IMG/VR virus record: IMGVR_UViG_3300027413_000007
Coordinates: 1 to 64,000 of that record
Direction: 5' to 3' (one strand)
Origin: a virus
Length of the DNA: 64,000 nucleotides
Part shown: in pieces, positions 1 to 13,200 of the stretch
Layout: each line of letters starts with the position of its first letter
Position numbering within the stretch: position 1 is the first letter of the stretch
Notes under the pieces: generated by a model
Seen by the model: the letters and a program-made list of their open reading frames with translations, nothing else
What the model was told of the DNA's origin: nothing
Databases searched by the model: none
Translations under genes and position numbers: made by a program

Positions 1-6
1 TGATTT

Positions 7-84
7 TTATAGAACGCATGAACTAACCACATTTAATGTTGTCGTATCCTCATTTGCAGGACTATCTGGAAAGTTTAGTGCCAT
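7..84 (-). CDS. Short ORF resembling the start of a phage structural protein; possibly a truncated or frameshifted gene
   Basis: A 25-residue ORF starts at an ATG at 84 with an AAAGGA ribosome-binding site upstream. Its first residues, MALNFPDSPANEDTTTLN, resemble the N-termini of many phage fibre/structural proteins (MALNFP-type). The frame then hits a stop, while another frame stays open to the window edge. Either it is a decayed or frameshifted fibre gene that continues outside the window, or a coincidental short ORF. Nothing more can be decided because the window ends here. Confidence 0.3.
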   Translation of the reverse strand: MALNFPDSPANEDTTTLNVVSSCVL

Positions 85-98
85 GTCTTATCTATCCT

Positions 99-1277
99 TT
101 AATACGCCTCAAAGCCAGTTGGAACGGTGTAGCTTAGAGTTTGACCTGTTCCAGATACGAATTGTGCAGTGGCAGCACCATTACCAGTAGCAGAACCATA
201 AATGAAGGTAAGTCCGGTGGTAAAATTGACTCCAGATATATCTATACCCGCTCCAGTGCCAGGCGCGCCGCCTGTGTTTGTGGAACTGTCCCAAGTACCA
301 TCAACCCCAAACCACACCCTTTCAGCGGTCGTGTCATATGCCCACATTAGAGTATGTAGATTGCCATCGTCTATAGTACTAAGATTTGAACTGACTCCTT
401 GTGGGTAAAATCTAGGAGTATTTGCGTAAAACGAAGTCTGAACATTACCGGTAGTATTCCAACCCAATGTCCCAGCCTGTGCCATTGCTAAATCTCCTAT
501 ACCAAACATTAGAACATTGCTAGGTGATACCAAAGAAGAAGTTATGTCTAACTCTATATAGTATTTTCCTAGTTTCAAACCTGTTGTCGGCACATAACCA
601 ACTCCAGCAGTTTCACTTGAACCAACTTTAGCAGATATGTCTAACGCACCTGTTGTTGAGTTTGCATTGATATCCATTCTTGACCCAGACCCAGCGGTGG
701 AGACATTCATAGGAGTCGTAAATTCTAAAGTATATATTGTAGACCTAGAAGTACTATGTAAACCGTCAGTCGCTTTATATCTTAAAGTGAAACTTCCCGT
801 ATCTGAATCTGCGGTAGATGGAGTAATAGTAAAAGCGTTACTAGATTGAGAAATAGTTGCTTGCGATTGGTTTGATGGATTAGTATCATATGAATATTCA
901 ATAGGAAATCCTTCTGGGTCGCTGGCTACAACAGTTTGATTTGTTGCAGTTCCGTCTATAGCCAAACTAGCAGATGTTGGTGGTGCTGTTGTCCATTCTG
1001 GTACAATATTTGTATCTGTATAGATTCTATCCCATTCAGTACCGTCCCACATATAAACTGCCTGAAAATCTGTGTCAAAACCGAAATCTCCAGCAGTGTT
1101 TCCAGAACTAGGAAATGAAGCAAAATTTGGATATAAAGTTGTGCCGCCACCAACTCCTGGAGCCAGTGCAGCGCTAGATAGTTTCCTATCAGCGACTGGA
1201 GTTGAAGCTTCAGCTACTGATGCTAAAGCTCCAGATTTTCCAAATGCTTTTGAGATAAGAGATGCTCTCGATACCAT
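99..1277 (-). CDS. Fibre/structural protein with Ig-like and SPRY-like domains
   Basis: This 392-residue protein is probably a virion surface or tail-fibre-associated protein. Residues ~60-90 contain a short segment (FGFDTDFQAVYMWDGTEWDRI) typical of phage fibre proteins. Residues ~92-190 look like a cadherin/Ig-like beta-sandwich (SASLAIDGTATNQTVVASDPEG, then SFTLRYKATDG). The C-terminal ~190-392 has the pattern of a SPRY-like domain: GKYYIELDIT, FGIGD near the middle, and a WFGVDGTWDSS stretch. The start ATG at 1277 has an AAAGGA site at good spacing. It lies 12 nt after the giant fibre gene on the same strand and is probably co-transcribed with it. Assignment is by motif appearance only; the binding target is unknown. 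Confidence 0.6.
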   Translation of the reverse strand: MVSRASLISKAFGKSGALASVAEASTPVADRKLSSAALAPGVGGGTTLYPNFASFPSSGNTAGDFGFDTDFQAVYMWDGTEWDRIYTDTNIVPEWTTAPPTSASLAIDGTATNQTVVASDPEGFPIEYSYDTNPSNQSQATISQSSNAFTITPSTADSDTGSFTLRYKATDGLHSTSRSTIYTLEFTTPMNVSTAGSGSRMDINANSTTGALDISAKVGSSETAGVGYVPTTGLKLGKYYIELDITSSLVSPSNVLMFGIGDLAMAQAGTLGWNTTGNVQTSFYANTPRFYPQGVSSNLSTIDDGNLHTLMWAYDTTAERVWFGVDGTWDSSTNTGGAPGTGAGIDISGVNFTTGLTFIYGSATGNGAATAQFVSGTGQTLSYTVPTGFEAY

Positions 1278-1289
1278 TACTTTCGTCCT

Positions 1290-4200
1290 TTATTTCTCTG
1301 TGAATAACCAACCGTTAGCGGTGTTATAATATACTAATCCAAATGCTGCTCTATTAACATCAATTGTTAAATCAGAATCTCCTCCTTCAATTTTATGACC
1401 ATTTCTTCCAATTGTAATAGCATTTGTAGCAGCTTGTCCTGTTCCATCAATAATTCTAACTTCATCTCCAAGCGTTGCTGTTGCTGGAAGATTAACGGTT
1501 TTAGCAGTACTTGTATCAACAATTAATCTTTGACCACCAGTTAATGTTAATGGTGTTGTAGTAACTTCTATCCAAGCATCAGGAGCAGTTGATGCTGGAG
1601 TTCTTGCTGCAATATATGCACTATCAACTAATCCAGCAAGCGCTGCAGCATCTACCGTAACATTTGAAGCTTTATTTTCAATTGCAGTAATTGTAATTTC
1701 ATCAGATGTTGAAGCACCAGTTGTTAGCGTAATAGTATTGGTTGTTGGATTAGATGTAAAGTCATCTGAATCCATAAGTTTAATACCATTTTGGAATACA
1801 TTAAAGTTACTCGAATCAATTCCTAATGTCTTTGAATTAGCATCTGTACCAGTAAATGATGTTTGACCGCTTGTAGCAATAAACTTAAAGGTATTCATAA
1901 ATGTATCACCAACAACTATATGTGAAGTTGTAACAGTTTGTGATAAAGTATTAATTACGAGATCATCGCCTGAGTCAGCAGCAAATCCATTTAGAGTTAA
2001 TGAATTTGCTGCAGCATTAACTGTATAATCTACACCAGATACTAATCGAATACCGTTATTAAATACTTGGTAATTAGCAGTATCAATTGCAAGAGCCTCA
2101 CCATTAGCATCATTTCCAGAGAATACTGTTTGACCAGAATCTGCTACATAATAATAATTAGCAAAGTTAACAGCATTTGTAAATGTTCCACCTGATACTC
2201 GAGCTGCAACGTAAGCACTATCAATCATTCCTGTTACAGCAGCTGAGTCTGTACCTGCTGGTAACACGCCTGGAGCCCAATAACTATTTCCATTATCCCA
2301 AATTAATATCTGACCTTCAGTTGGCGCAGTTGTATGAACATCAGCTAATGAAGTAATTGAAGATGTATTGTCTAATTTTGTTCCAAGAGCTGTAGCTGTA
2401 GTAGTAGCATAATTTGCATCATCGCCAAGTGCTGCAGCTAATTCATTCAGAGTATTTAATGTAGCAGGAGCAGCATCTACAAGAGCAGCAACTGCTGAAT
2501 CAACTGAAGTTGTGACTGCGGCTCCAAGAACTGCTCCAACTGATCCAGTTGTTAAAGTTTGTATAACTACATCGTCTGAATCAGCAGCACCTAGTAATAA
2601 AGTAATAGTATTAGTGGCAGAATCTGCGCTATAATCTTCAATTCTATTTAAACGAATACCGTTTATGAATACTTGATGATTATTAGCAGTTAAAGATAAT
2701 GATTGTGAATTAAGATCATTACCAGTAAATGCAGTCTGACCAGCAGTTGCTCTGTATTTGTAATCTTTAAAGTTGGCTTGACCTGCAATAATATAATTGC
2801 CTGTTGATCCACTACTGATATTAGTTATGACTAAATCATCACCAGCATTTGCTCCAGTAGTAAGAACTACAGATGTTGTTCCAGATACAGTATAATCAAT
2901 ATCTTTAAGAAGATGAATACCGTTTAAGAATACCTGAATTCCAGTAGCAGTTACAGCTAAAGTATTGCCAGCAACATCAGAACCACTAAATGTGGTTTGA
3001 TTAGAAGTAGCTGTAAATCTAAAGTTAGAATATTCAGATGTAACAACTCCGCCGCCGGTTACAGTTACTCTTGCACTTATATAATCACTATCAATTAAAG
3101 CTATAATAGTCGCGCTATCAGCAGAACCTCCTCCTGAAGCAGCTCCAGCAATCCATTTGCTTGTTGCTGTGTCATATACTAATGCTTGACCATTAGTTGG
3201 ACTTGGAACATTTACATCTGCAAGAGCACCAAGCGTTGTGACACCAGCCGAAGATCTTGCAAGGATATAGTCACTATCAATTAACTGAAGAACTTCAGCA
3301 GAATCAAATGTCGATATGGTTTGACGAGCTTGAACATATGCTGAATCAATAAGTAATGATCTTGCTTGAACATATGCTGAATCAACCATTCCAATTACAG
3401 CAGAACTATCAATACCTTGTGGAACAACTCTTGCTTGAACATATGCTGAATCAATAAGAGTAACTGCTTTATCCGAATCTAATTTTGATCCAATAAGAGC
3501 AGTAATTGTAGTTGAGAAGTTTGCATCATTTCCAAGAGCTGTAGCAAACTCGTTAAGAGTATCCATTGCTGCTGGCGCACCGTCAATCAGATTATTAATT
3601 GCTGTTGTAATGTCAGCGCCTGAAGCAAGATCTACCCAAGAACCAGCATGAGCAAAGTATGCTTTACCAGTTCCATGTACATGAGCAAACATACCATGAT
3701 AAGATGAAGCACTTGGGAGATCAGCTAAATTAGAATACACATTAGAATATAGGATTTTATTTGTTCCCATATCTAAATCTTTGCCAGTTACATTGCTATC
3801 AACTCTAGCATCTGTATAATAAAGATTTGAACCTTCGGACAATTCACCGGTATTTGCTCCACTTAAATTAAGTGCAGTAGCAACTCCAAGAGAATCAGTA
3901 GTAAGAAATACTCCACCACTATCTTTAAGTCTTAATCCACCAAGATGAATAGTTGAACCACTTATATACAAATCTTTCCATGCAGCAGTTGGGCTACCAA
4001 GATCATATAACTTATCTCCACCTGGAAGAATAGTATTGAATGTTACGTTAGTATTTTCTAATGGAATAGCAGTCCAAGATCCGCCTTTAGATATTCTTGC
4101 TTTATTATCACTTGTTGTCACTGCAGTCATACCAGGATATGTTACTGGATTAGGTAATGAACCAGCACTAGCACCTACAGATTTAAAGCTAATTTGATGT

Positions 4201-7200
4201 GGGCCAAAATCAACAGATCTACTGCCAATTCCTGTTATTAGATCAACATGAGCACTATCAACGATGCCTTTAACATAAGCAGAATCAGCTACAAATTTAA
4301 TATAATCACTATCAGCAATTGATTTGACATAATCTGAATCTGCAATCGACTTAACATAATCGCTATCTGCTATGCCTTTAATATAATCGCTATCAGCAAT
4401 CGACTTAACCCAGTCAGAATCTGCAATCGACTTAATATAATCACTATCAGCAATTGATTTGACATAATCTGAATCCGCTATGCCTTTAATATAATCACTA
4501 TCAGCAATAAGTTTGATATAGTCACTATCAGCAATCGACTTAACATAATCGCTATCAGCAATAAGTTTGATATAGTCACTATCAGCTACAAATTTGATAT
4601 AATCTGAATCTGCGATCGACTTAACATAATCGCTATCAGCAATCGACTTAACATAATCGCTATCAGCAATAGACGTAATATAATCTGAATCAATAATAAA
4701 TTTAAAATGAGCAGAATCGAGTTTACCTGCAGCTGTTAAATCTTCTTTTTGGACTCTAATATTAACAAAACTGGAATCTAATACCGATGTAAAAATATCT
4801 TGACCATCAATATAATATGACATGCCTGCTGCAACATTAATACCGTCTTTTAATCCACCACCAACAATATCTGTACCAACATTGATCGCATATAAACTAC
4901 CAGGAGAATTATGATCAATACCAATACCAGATCTGCTACCGGTTGCAGCTGGTAGATATACTGTACCACCAAAAGTTTGTACTAATGGAGATTCAGTTTC
5001 TAATTTAACAAAACTACCATTTGGTTGCTTTATTTTAATATCGCCATCTACTTGAAGATCTCCATCAACAATATTGACAATACCTTTAATATTCATGGTA
5101 TATGCAGGATCGTAGTTAGTACGTACACCCATTCTAAATAAGTTAGATGGTTCTGACGCTTTCTGTGAAACATTTTTCTGGAAAGCATAATTTGATGTTT
5201 CAGTTGCAATTAAAGCTATTGCTTCAGCAGAATCTAAGAATCTATCGGCATCAACTAAAGCATTAATATAATTTGCATTAATTACACCCTGATATGTTTC
5301 AAATTGATTAAATCCATAATTTTGTTGTCTTGCAAAAATATAATCAGAATCAAAGAAATGTGTTGCAGAATCAGGACTTATAAAGAATTGAGCAACCTGA
5401 TGAGTAAGATAAACTTGATTGCCTTGATTTGAATCAAGAATCCTATCACCTTGCCAATATAGTGACTGTACATTAAGACTACCATTAACATCTAAATTAT
5501 ATCCAGGTGTAGCTGTGTTGATACCAACTCTTGGAGCAGTCGTGTGAAGATAACCAGATCCAGCTGTGTTATAAAAATACTGAGATGCTGGCATACTTGT
5601 GCGATAATGCGCTGTATTAATATGTGATTGAACATAAGTAGCATTAGCATTTGCTCTAATCCATGCTTGGTTAGCAACGTCTTGTTGAATATATTGATAT
5701 AATGGTTTAGTGTTAATAGCAATATTACTTGTAAAGTTTGCTAAATCTTGAACATCTAATCCGTATGTTGCTCCAGCAGCTACTTTACCAATTGCTACTG
5801 CACCACCCATAATAGACATTGTGTTATTAGCAGATACAGTATTAATATTTGCATCTAAACCAATTCCAATAGAACCTTCGCCTGTTGCTTTAATTTTTCT
5901 ACCAATAGCAATAGAACCTACGCCCGTAGCTTCTACATCGGTACCTAATGTGATACCACCATTTGCAGCTATAGTATCTTTACCAAAGCCAAAGCCACCT
6001 AAAGTTGCTTGGTTACCTTCACCGAAACCATACGCTTTTGCACTAGTACCATCAATAATATTGCCATGGCCATAAGCAAAACCTTCATCATCAACAGTAT
6101 TAGAATGGCCAAACGCATAACCAAAATCAGTAATAGTGTTTGCTCTACCATATGCATCGCCACCTTCAGTTACAGTATTGCTAGATCCGTAAATATTACC
6201 ATTCTTATTAAGAATATTTGATGCACCGAAGATGAATCCACCTTGAGATGAATTACCCCCGGAGATACCTAAACCTGTATTTGCATTACCATATACATTA
6301 ACATTATAGAAGTTTTTATTGTCATTACCATACACATTAGATGCAACTTTAATGTTTTTATTTCTATGACCATATACGTTATGTACAGAGTTTATAGTTT
6401 CATTTTCCCATCCATAAACTCTTGAGAATTTTGTTATACTCTTATTCGAGTTACCTATTATAAAAGATTTATTAATACCAGTAGCATTTAATTTACCAAC
6501 AACAAAACTAGATTGTCCAGTACTGTTTCCTGATCCGTAAACATACGAGTAATTACTAGTAGTATTACCTACACCAAACGCTGCAGCCTGTTTTCCACCA
6601 ATTGTCTGGTCGCGACCAAAAGAAATTCCGCTAGCGCCAGTAGCAGACGTATTTAAACCTACACCAACACCAGTATTACCAGAACTAACATTGAAACCAA
6701 TAGAAACTCCGGAGGTCCCAGTACTTGTATTTTGACCTATACTCGTACCGTTTGTACCAGCTGTGGCTGTACTACCAATCGCAAGAGCATTCGTCCCAGC
6801 TTGAGAATTCTTTCCGATTATGACTGAATTTGTATTAACACCAGTGGTATTATCTCTACCAATATTAAGACCATTTTGACCACTAGCAAGATTATATCCT
6901 ATGACAACAGAATTTTTTGAGTTGTTAGTAAGCTTATTACCAATAGCAGTATTTTTAAAATGATCGTTATGATTACCAGGATCACCAGTAATTTCTTTAC
7001 CAATTACGACACCAGCACCAGTAGTAAGATCTTTACCAATAGCAACTCCGCCGTCAAGTGTAATTGCAGCACCGCTTCGGCCTGTATTTGTAATTTCAAG
7101 ACCAATAGATACTGATTTTTGCTTATTGCTGTTTGTAATATCTTTACCAAGACCAACACTAAATTGACCTGGATTAGTAACAGTATGACCTACTGAAACT

Positions 7201-10200
7201 GATGCAGTAGTATGAAGAGGACCTTTTGCTATTCCAACATAAGATACATTACCAGCATTTGCGTCATAACCAATAGCTGTTGAATAATCAGTAGCTAAAG
7301 TATTATAGCCAATACCCTGTGATTGGAATCCAACTTCATTACTATCCCATGTTACATTTGTTCCATCAACTTCACCTGCTCTGAAAGCGCCATATTCTGG
7401 AATCCACATAAGTCTTGAACCAGCACCAATTTGAGTACCAGCTTTACTTAATGGAACAACGCCTGCTTTTGGATGTTGAGCAATAGTTGCAATATTTGAG
7501 CTAAGGAATAATACATTACCAGAATCTACTGCAAATCTTGTTGTTCCATCATTTGCATGAATAGTATCTTTTTGACCAACAATTACAGAACCTTCTTCGT
7601 CATAATAAATTTGTTGATTACCACCTGCAGGACCTATTCTATTCCAAGGAGTAATTAATCTTTCACCAATATAAGTCGAGTCTATAACTCTCATAAGATT
7701 AGAATCGAAAGATCTTCCAATATATGGATTAGTTAAAATAAATCCTCTAGCTGAATCGTAAGAAGATGAGTGATAAGGGCCGAAATACAATTCAGCGCTT
7801 TCTCCGGCTGTCATGGTTTGATTAATACTATCCCAAAGTAGTCCGCCATTAATTACTCTATAATCAGCATCAGCTCTGCGACTACCTCCAAATAACAAAC
7901 CACCGTTTTGTATTTTAGCAATTTTACCGTCTACAGTAAATCCAGTTTTAAATATAGCACTATCATTAAATGTAAATTGAGTATTGGCCTGAGCAGAACC
8001 ACTATCTTCACCAGTAGCACTTTTGCTACTTGTAATATTAAGATTACCACTTAAAGTAATAGCCGGATTTTCTAATTGAAAACCTGATGCTACTGTAAGA
8101 GGACCTTTAACTGTAAGTGATGCATCATTCTTTCTACTTCTTGCTTCAATTTTAATTACATCATTTAATTTTAATCTTGTATTTGCAGCAGAGTCAAAGA
8201 TATGAATAAGACTATTACTTGCTTCTTCCCATTTTTCTCCATTTGATTCAAGTTCAACACCATTAATATATACTTTTGTTAGACCATTTTTAACGTAACT
8301 AAGAATTTTACTTGTTGGGCTTGAGTTGTCACTATCTTGAAGTCTTAGACCAAAAAGACTACTACCTTTAAGAGATGTTATTGGATGTAGTCCTCTATTA
8401 TCAATTCTAAGATCTGTTATTGTAGAGGTATTTGCTGGAGGTGAGCCTACGCCCCAGCCAGGAAGTGATGCTAATCTTAATTCAATAGTATTAGTTCCGG
8501 TTACTACAAAATCTCCAGTTTGAACACCAAGAGCAGCGCTTCCTGTGCCAATGTTGAGCTCTGAAGAATCAAATCGTGGCGATGATCCAGGCGGATTCCA
8601 GTTATAAGGTCTAAATGATACTACAATATGACTATCATCTAAAGCTGGACCAGGTATTCCAGATATAGTAATCGAAGAATCACCGAGTGGTAAATGGTTA
8701 TCTACTCCTGCATTCCCAACGCTTCCAAGAATTATTCCTAAAGCTCCACCAGCTCCATTATCAAGAGTTAATTGATCTCTTGAAACTACATAGCTATCAG
8801 CATGATCAATCCTAGGATCTTTTGGTGAACCATCAGTAAATATAAATTCAAATGTATCGTCTGGTGTTATTTTATGTCCTTCAATAAGGCTATGTCCACC
8901 AGCACTAAATCCAGAATCAACTCTTACATCACCTTTAACGTATAATCTAGATCCTGGATGATCGATAGGAGCACTATCTGCACCAATTGCAACTTGAGTA
9001 TCAGTATTAAATCCAACTCCACCAAAATAGAGAGTATGACCATCAGCAGATCTTCTCCAATGCGAACTATCATTAGCATTATGAAGAATATAGTTAGGAC
9101 TAATAACAGTTTTCAGATAACCAGAATCGATAACAGAAGCAATGACCGACGAGTCAATGTTCATTCTATCTTTTACATAATCATTAGTAACAATTGTTGC
9201 AATATAGTCTTGAGTTGGCCAAGCGACCTGAGTACCTTGAGCAGATGTAGTAATAATAGGAGATTTATGATCAATTGCGGCTTGTAAAGAAGCATTATCT
9301 TCTGCAGGCCTATTTCCTAAAGATGCGCCTGCTACCTGATAATTTGGAAGATCAATACGAGCTTTACCAAGAACATCAAGCGAGAATTTCTTATAATCTA
9401 TTCCATCAATATTATCTTTGTAAGATGCATCACTTACACTAACATCATTTCTAGCAATTGTAACAGCATTACCTTGTGGAATGTCTGCAGCAAGAGATGC
9501 ATCTGCTTGAAAGTTAATAAGTTGATCGCCCTCTTTTAAGGCCCAGAAGTTATCAATAGAAACTCTTGCTTGAACATATGCCGAATCAAGATGATTTTCT
9601 AGAATTGGAATAAGTCCACCAGTTGGTCTTACAACAAAGCTGTCAAACGACATTCTTTCGCCAGTACCAGGATTATCACCAATCGTAAATACACTACCTG
9701 AAACAGATTGTCTAAAATGAATTGAGCCTTCTACAGTAGCGCTATCAGCTACAGTTAGTTTTCCAAGTATATTTAAATCAGCACTCGGTGTAGCTACTAC
9801 AGTTGGAACGACTTGAGCATAAATTGCTGATGATGTATCAAATGTTCCGCTGTAATCTGTGGTAGTAACTGGTTGAGTTAATGCTTGATCATGAAATAAT
9901 TCAAATTTATTAGTATTAGTTATACCTCCAGATCCATTATCTGGCCCAGTAAAGAAAGTAATTGCGTCTATAATACCAGCAGGTGATGTAATAGCAACTC
10001 CTTGGAATCGAACAGCATCACCTACTGTTAAACCGTGAACACCACCGGTCGGTAAAATAACTTCGGTTTTTGTGCCTGATGCAGAAATAGTAAAATTTGA
10101 TACTAAAGCTGCAACATTTATAACTTCATAGCTACCATTGACCGAATATATACTAGGTTCGCTTGACATATCAAGTGGTACAGTACATGCTCTATCAGTA

Positions 10201-13200
10201 AATAAATTAAATGTATTTGCATCAACTGCCTGAACAAAATATATATTATCGGCTGTACTATTATAATTAAAACTACTAGAAGTTCCAGAAGTACTATCAG
10301 TCTCAACATTAACAAATTTAATAGCTAATCCGCTGCCTGGGCCACCTGCAGTAGCCATCGAACCGGGGGCTGCAAGTTTATGACCACCGGATGAAGTTAC
10401 TGTTAAACCATTCCAGAGATTATTTGCTGTTACACTTCCATTTCCACTAGTTGCGTCAATATTAATAGTAAATCCATCGGGAAATGTAGAAACTGGAGTT
10501 GTAAATGCTGTGTGTGTAACAACAACAATAGGTTCCGTGCCTTTAATAAAATCTTTAATATTAACATTACCAATATAAAGTGTAGCACCACTATCAATAT
10601 TTACATCACCATGAATATCAAGAGTATAATTCGGATTAAATCCAGAAACATATTTTGCAGCATTATTATGAGGTGTTTTCGCAGTTTTACCAATCATAAT
10701 ATTAGTATTGTTTAAACCCTTGTTTACAAGGTTACTATCAAGAATACTAGTACCAGCATCGTTAAATGTCTCTGGCTTCATAATTACGATGCCATTACTT
10801 AATCCGGTTGGAATAAATGTATTACCACCAATAAATATAGTATTATCAGCAGTACCACCTACTGCAGTTCCACCATACTGCGCATTTACTCCAGCTGTGT
10901 GTGAATCTTTCCAACCCGCACCAATTACAATATTATCAGCATTAGTATTATTAATAAAACTATTATCTTTACCGAATATTAAATTATTTTCAACACCAGT
11001 ACCATCTAATTTATTATCTTTACCAATTAGATAATTGTTATCTCCAGCATTATCAAGTATATTACCGTCACCAATAGCAAATGATTTATTAGTAGCACCA
11101 GTTGATGTATTAGCTAATCCAAATTTATTACCAATACCAAATGCGTAAAGTTTAGTTCCAGTACTACTTGAGTCTTGCACGTTACCTTCACCAAGGAACA
11201 TGTTTTGATCTGTTATAATTTGGTTATCTTTACCAATTGCGACACTATACTTACCTTGACTAGTAAGACCGTATGTAGAACCTCTAAGAAGAATATCTCC
11301 TTTAGAAGTCCTTTGTCCAACTTTATTTTTTGAACCTAAAGATATAGAAGAAAACCCTCTCGCATATGGTTCTTGACCCATACCTATAGAAGTAATACCT
11401 AAATCAGAATTTTGATGTTCAGCAAGTAAAATTTCACCAGCTCTAATAAGTCCAGCTCTTGAGCTGTACATAAACATATTGTCATATTCATTACCAGGAA
11501 ATACTCCAGCAGAATCGAATATTGCTGAATCAGTAGCAGAATAAGTTAAAGCTTTTAAACCATCAACTTGGAAATCACCACGAACATCAAATTCTGTATT
11601 TGGTGTTGTTTTTTGTACACCAATATTTCTTGGTGTTTCTTGAATAATAAACGTTCCGTTATCAACAAACGCATTACCTGCAATAGGGGCTCCACCTTCT
11701 GGATTCCACTGCGCAAATGTGCCGCCGTAAAGAATATCACCGCCAACAAATAAATTACCAGCTCCATCAATAGCCGCAAACATATCTGATTCTCTACCAA
11801 TCGATACGTTACCACCTTGAATAGCCATGAGGTTATCATCTACAACAATACCTGGTAATGTTCTATTTGGATTATTAAGTAAATCAGCGCCTGCTCCATA
11901 TGTAGGAGTAGTAGTGACCATTTGAAAATTTATGCTTTTATTAGCAGTATTAGCAATATGACCATTCATACCAAATGCGTAAGAAGATTGTCCTGAGACT
12001 ATATTTTCTCTGCCAAACGCAAACGCATCACCTCCACCAACTTTATTATAAGAACCAATTGCAAACGATAAAGCACCACCAACAGAATCTTCCACGCCAA
12101 AAGCATAACCAGCATTACTTTGAGCTCTGTTGTTTTGTCCTATTAAAAAATTAAAATTGCCGCCAGCCGATTTATTGTCAAGACCAATAAATACCTGTTG
12201 GAAACCGCCATTTGATACCACATTATTTTTACCTAAAATAAAGGTATCATCACCCATTGCAGTGTTTCCTGCGCCAAGTAAAATATTTCTATCACCGCCA
12301 TCAGAATTGCTTGCTCCAATACCAACAGAATATAAACCAGTTATTTTATTTTTGAAACCCATAGCAATTGAACTAATACCGCCAGCTTGGCTACTATCAC
12401 CAGTTGCAAAACTACCTTGACCAGATGCTTTAACATTTCTACCAAAAGCCGCTGAAAATTGACCTAAAGCACCCCAAGCAAAATCATTATGGTTTGTAAA
12501 GTATCCACCGCGCGTTGATGCTTTTCCTGGAACAAACGAAAATCTAGATCCTTTATCTGAATCAGCAAGAGCGCTTAGTGTTGGATCACCGTAATTAATT
12601 ACAAGATCATTTGCCATAGAAATCTCGCCAGAGACTTTATCATTATAGCTAGCATCAAAAGTTTGACTACTTCCTGCTAAAGGACCCTTTACTTGAAATG
12701 GCCCGCCATGAACTTCAAACCTAGATTTAGGTTTATCTGTACCAACCGCAATTCTACCAAATCCACCATATGGATAAGTTGCTGAAAAATCTCTTGGAGC
12801 AAAATACGCATCATCTATAGCTGTAGCTGTAAATAATCCGCCGCCTGTAAATGGAACACCATTTTGTAAAAGTTCGCCAGTAAAGTTAATACTACCATCT
12901 TTATGAACTTCGAATAAAGAACTATCTTCAAGTGATATAGCTCTTATTAAAACTGAAACGTCTGAATCATTAGCACTAGTACCATCACCTGGAAATCTTC
13001 TAAGATCTCTTCCACTGTCTTTATGTAAATCACTTTTAAAATAGTTAATAGGTAAAGTAGAAGTTAATGAATATTTACGCCCCGCAAATTCGGTTGAGTC
13101 GCCATTAGTAGTTACTGTTAAACCATAAAATTCTCTAGCTTGAGCAGAATCTGGATAATATATTGAATTTGGATCAATTGTTCTTAATCCAGGTTTTGAA

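Noticed and set aside
4250-4730. CRISPR-like regular repeats of 27 nt
   Set aside because: Repeats are in frame with the fibre gene, contiguous without spacers, and vary at third positions while keeping the amino acid motif. The same applies to the 30-nt array at 14045-14640.
5821-12420. Several plus-strand ORFs of 60-109 codons inside the giant fibre gene
   Set aside because: They are antisense shadows of a repetitive, biased coding sequence; they have low-complexity translations and no ribosome-binding sites or homologues I recognise.
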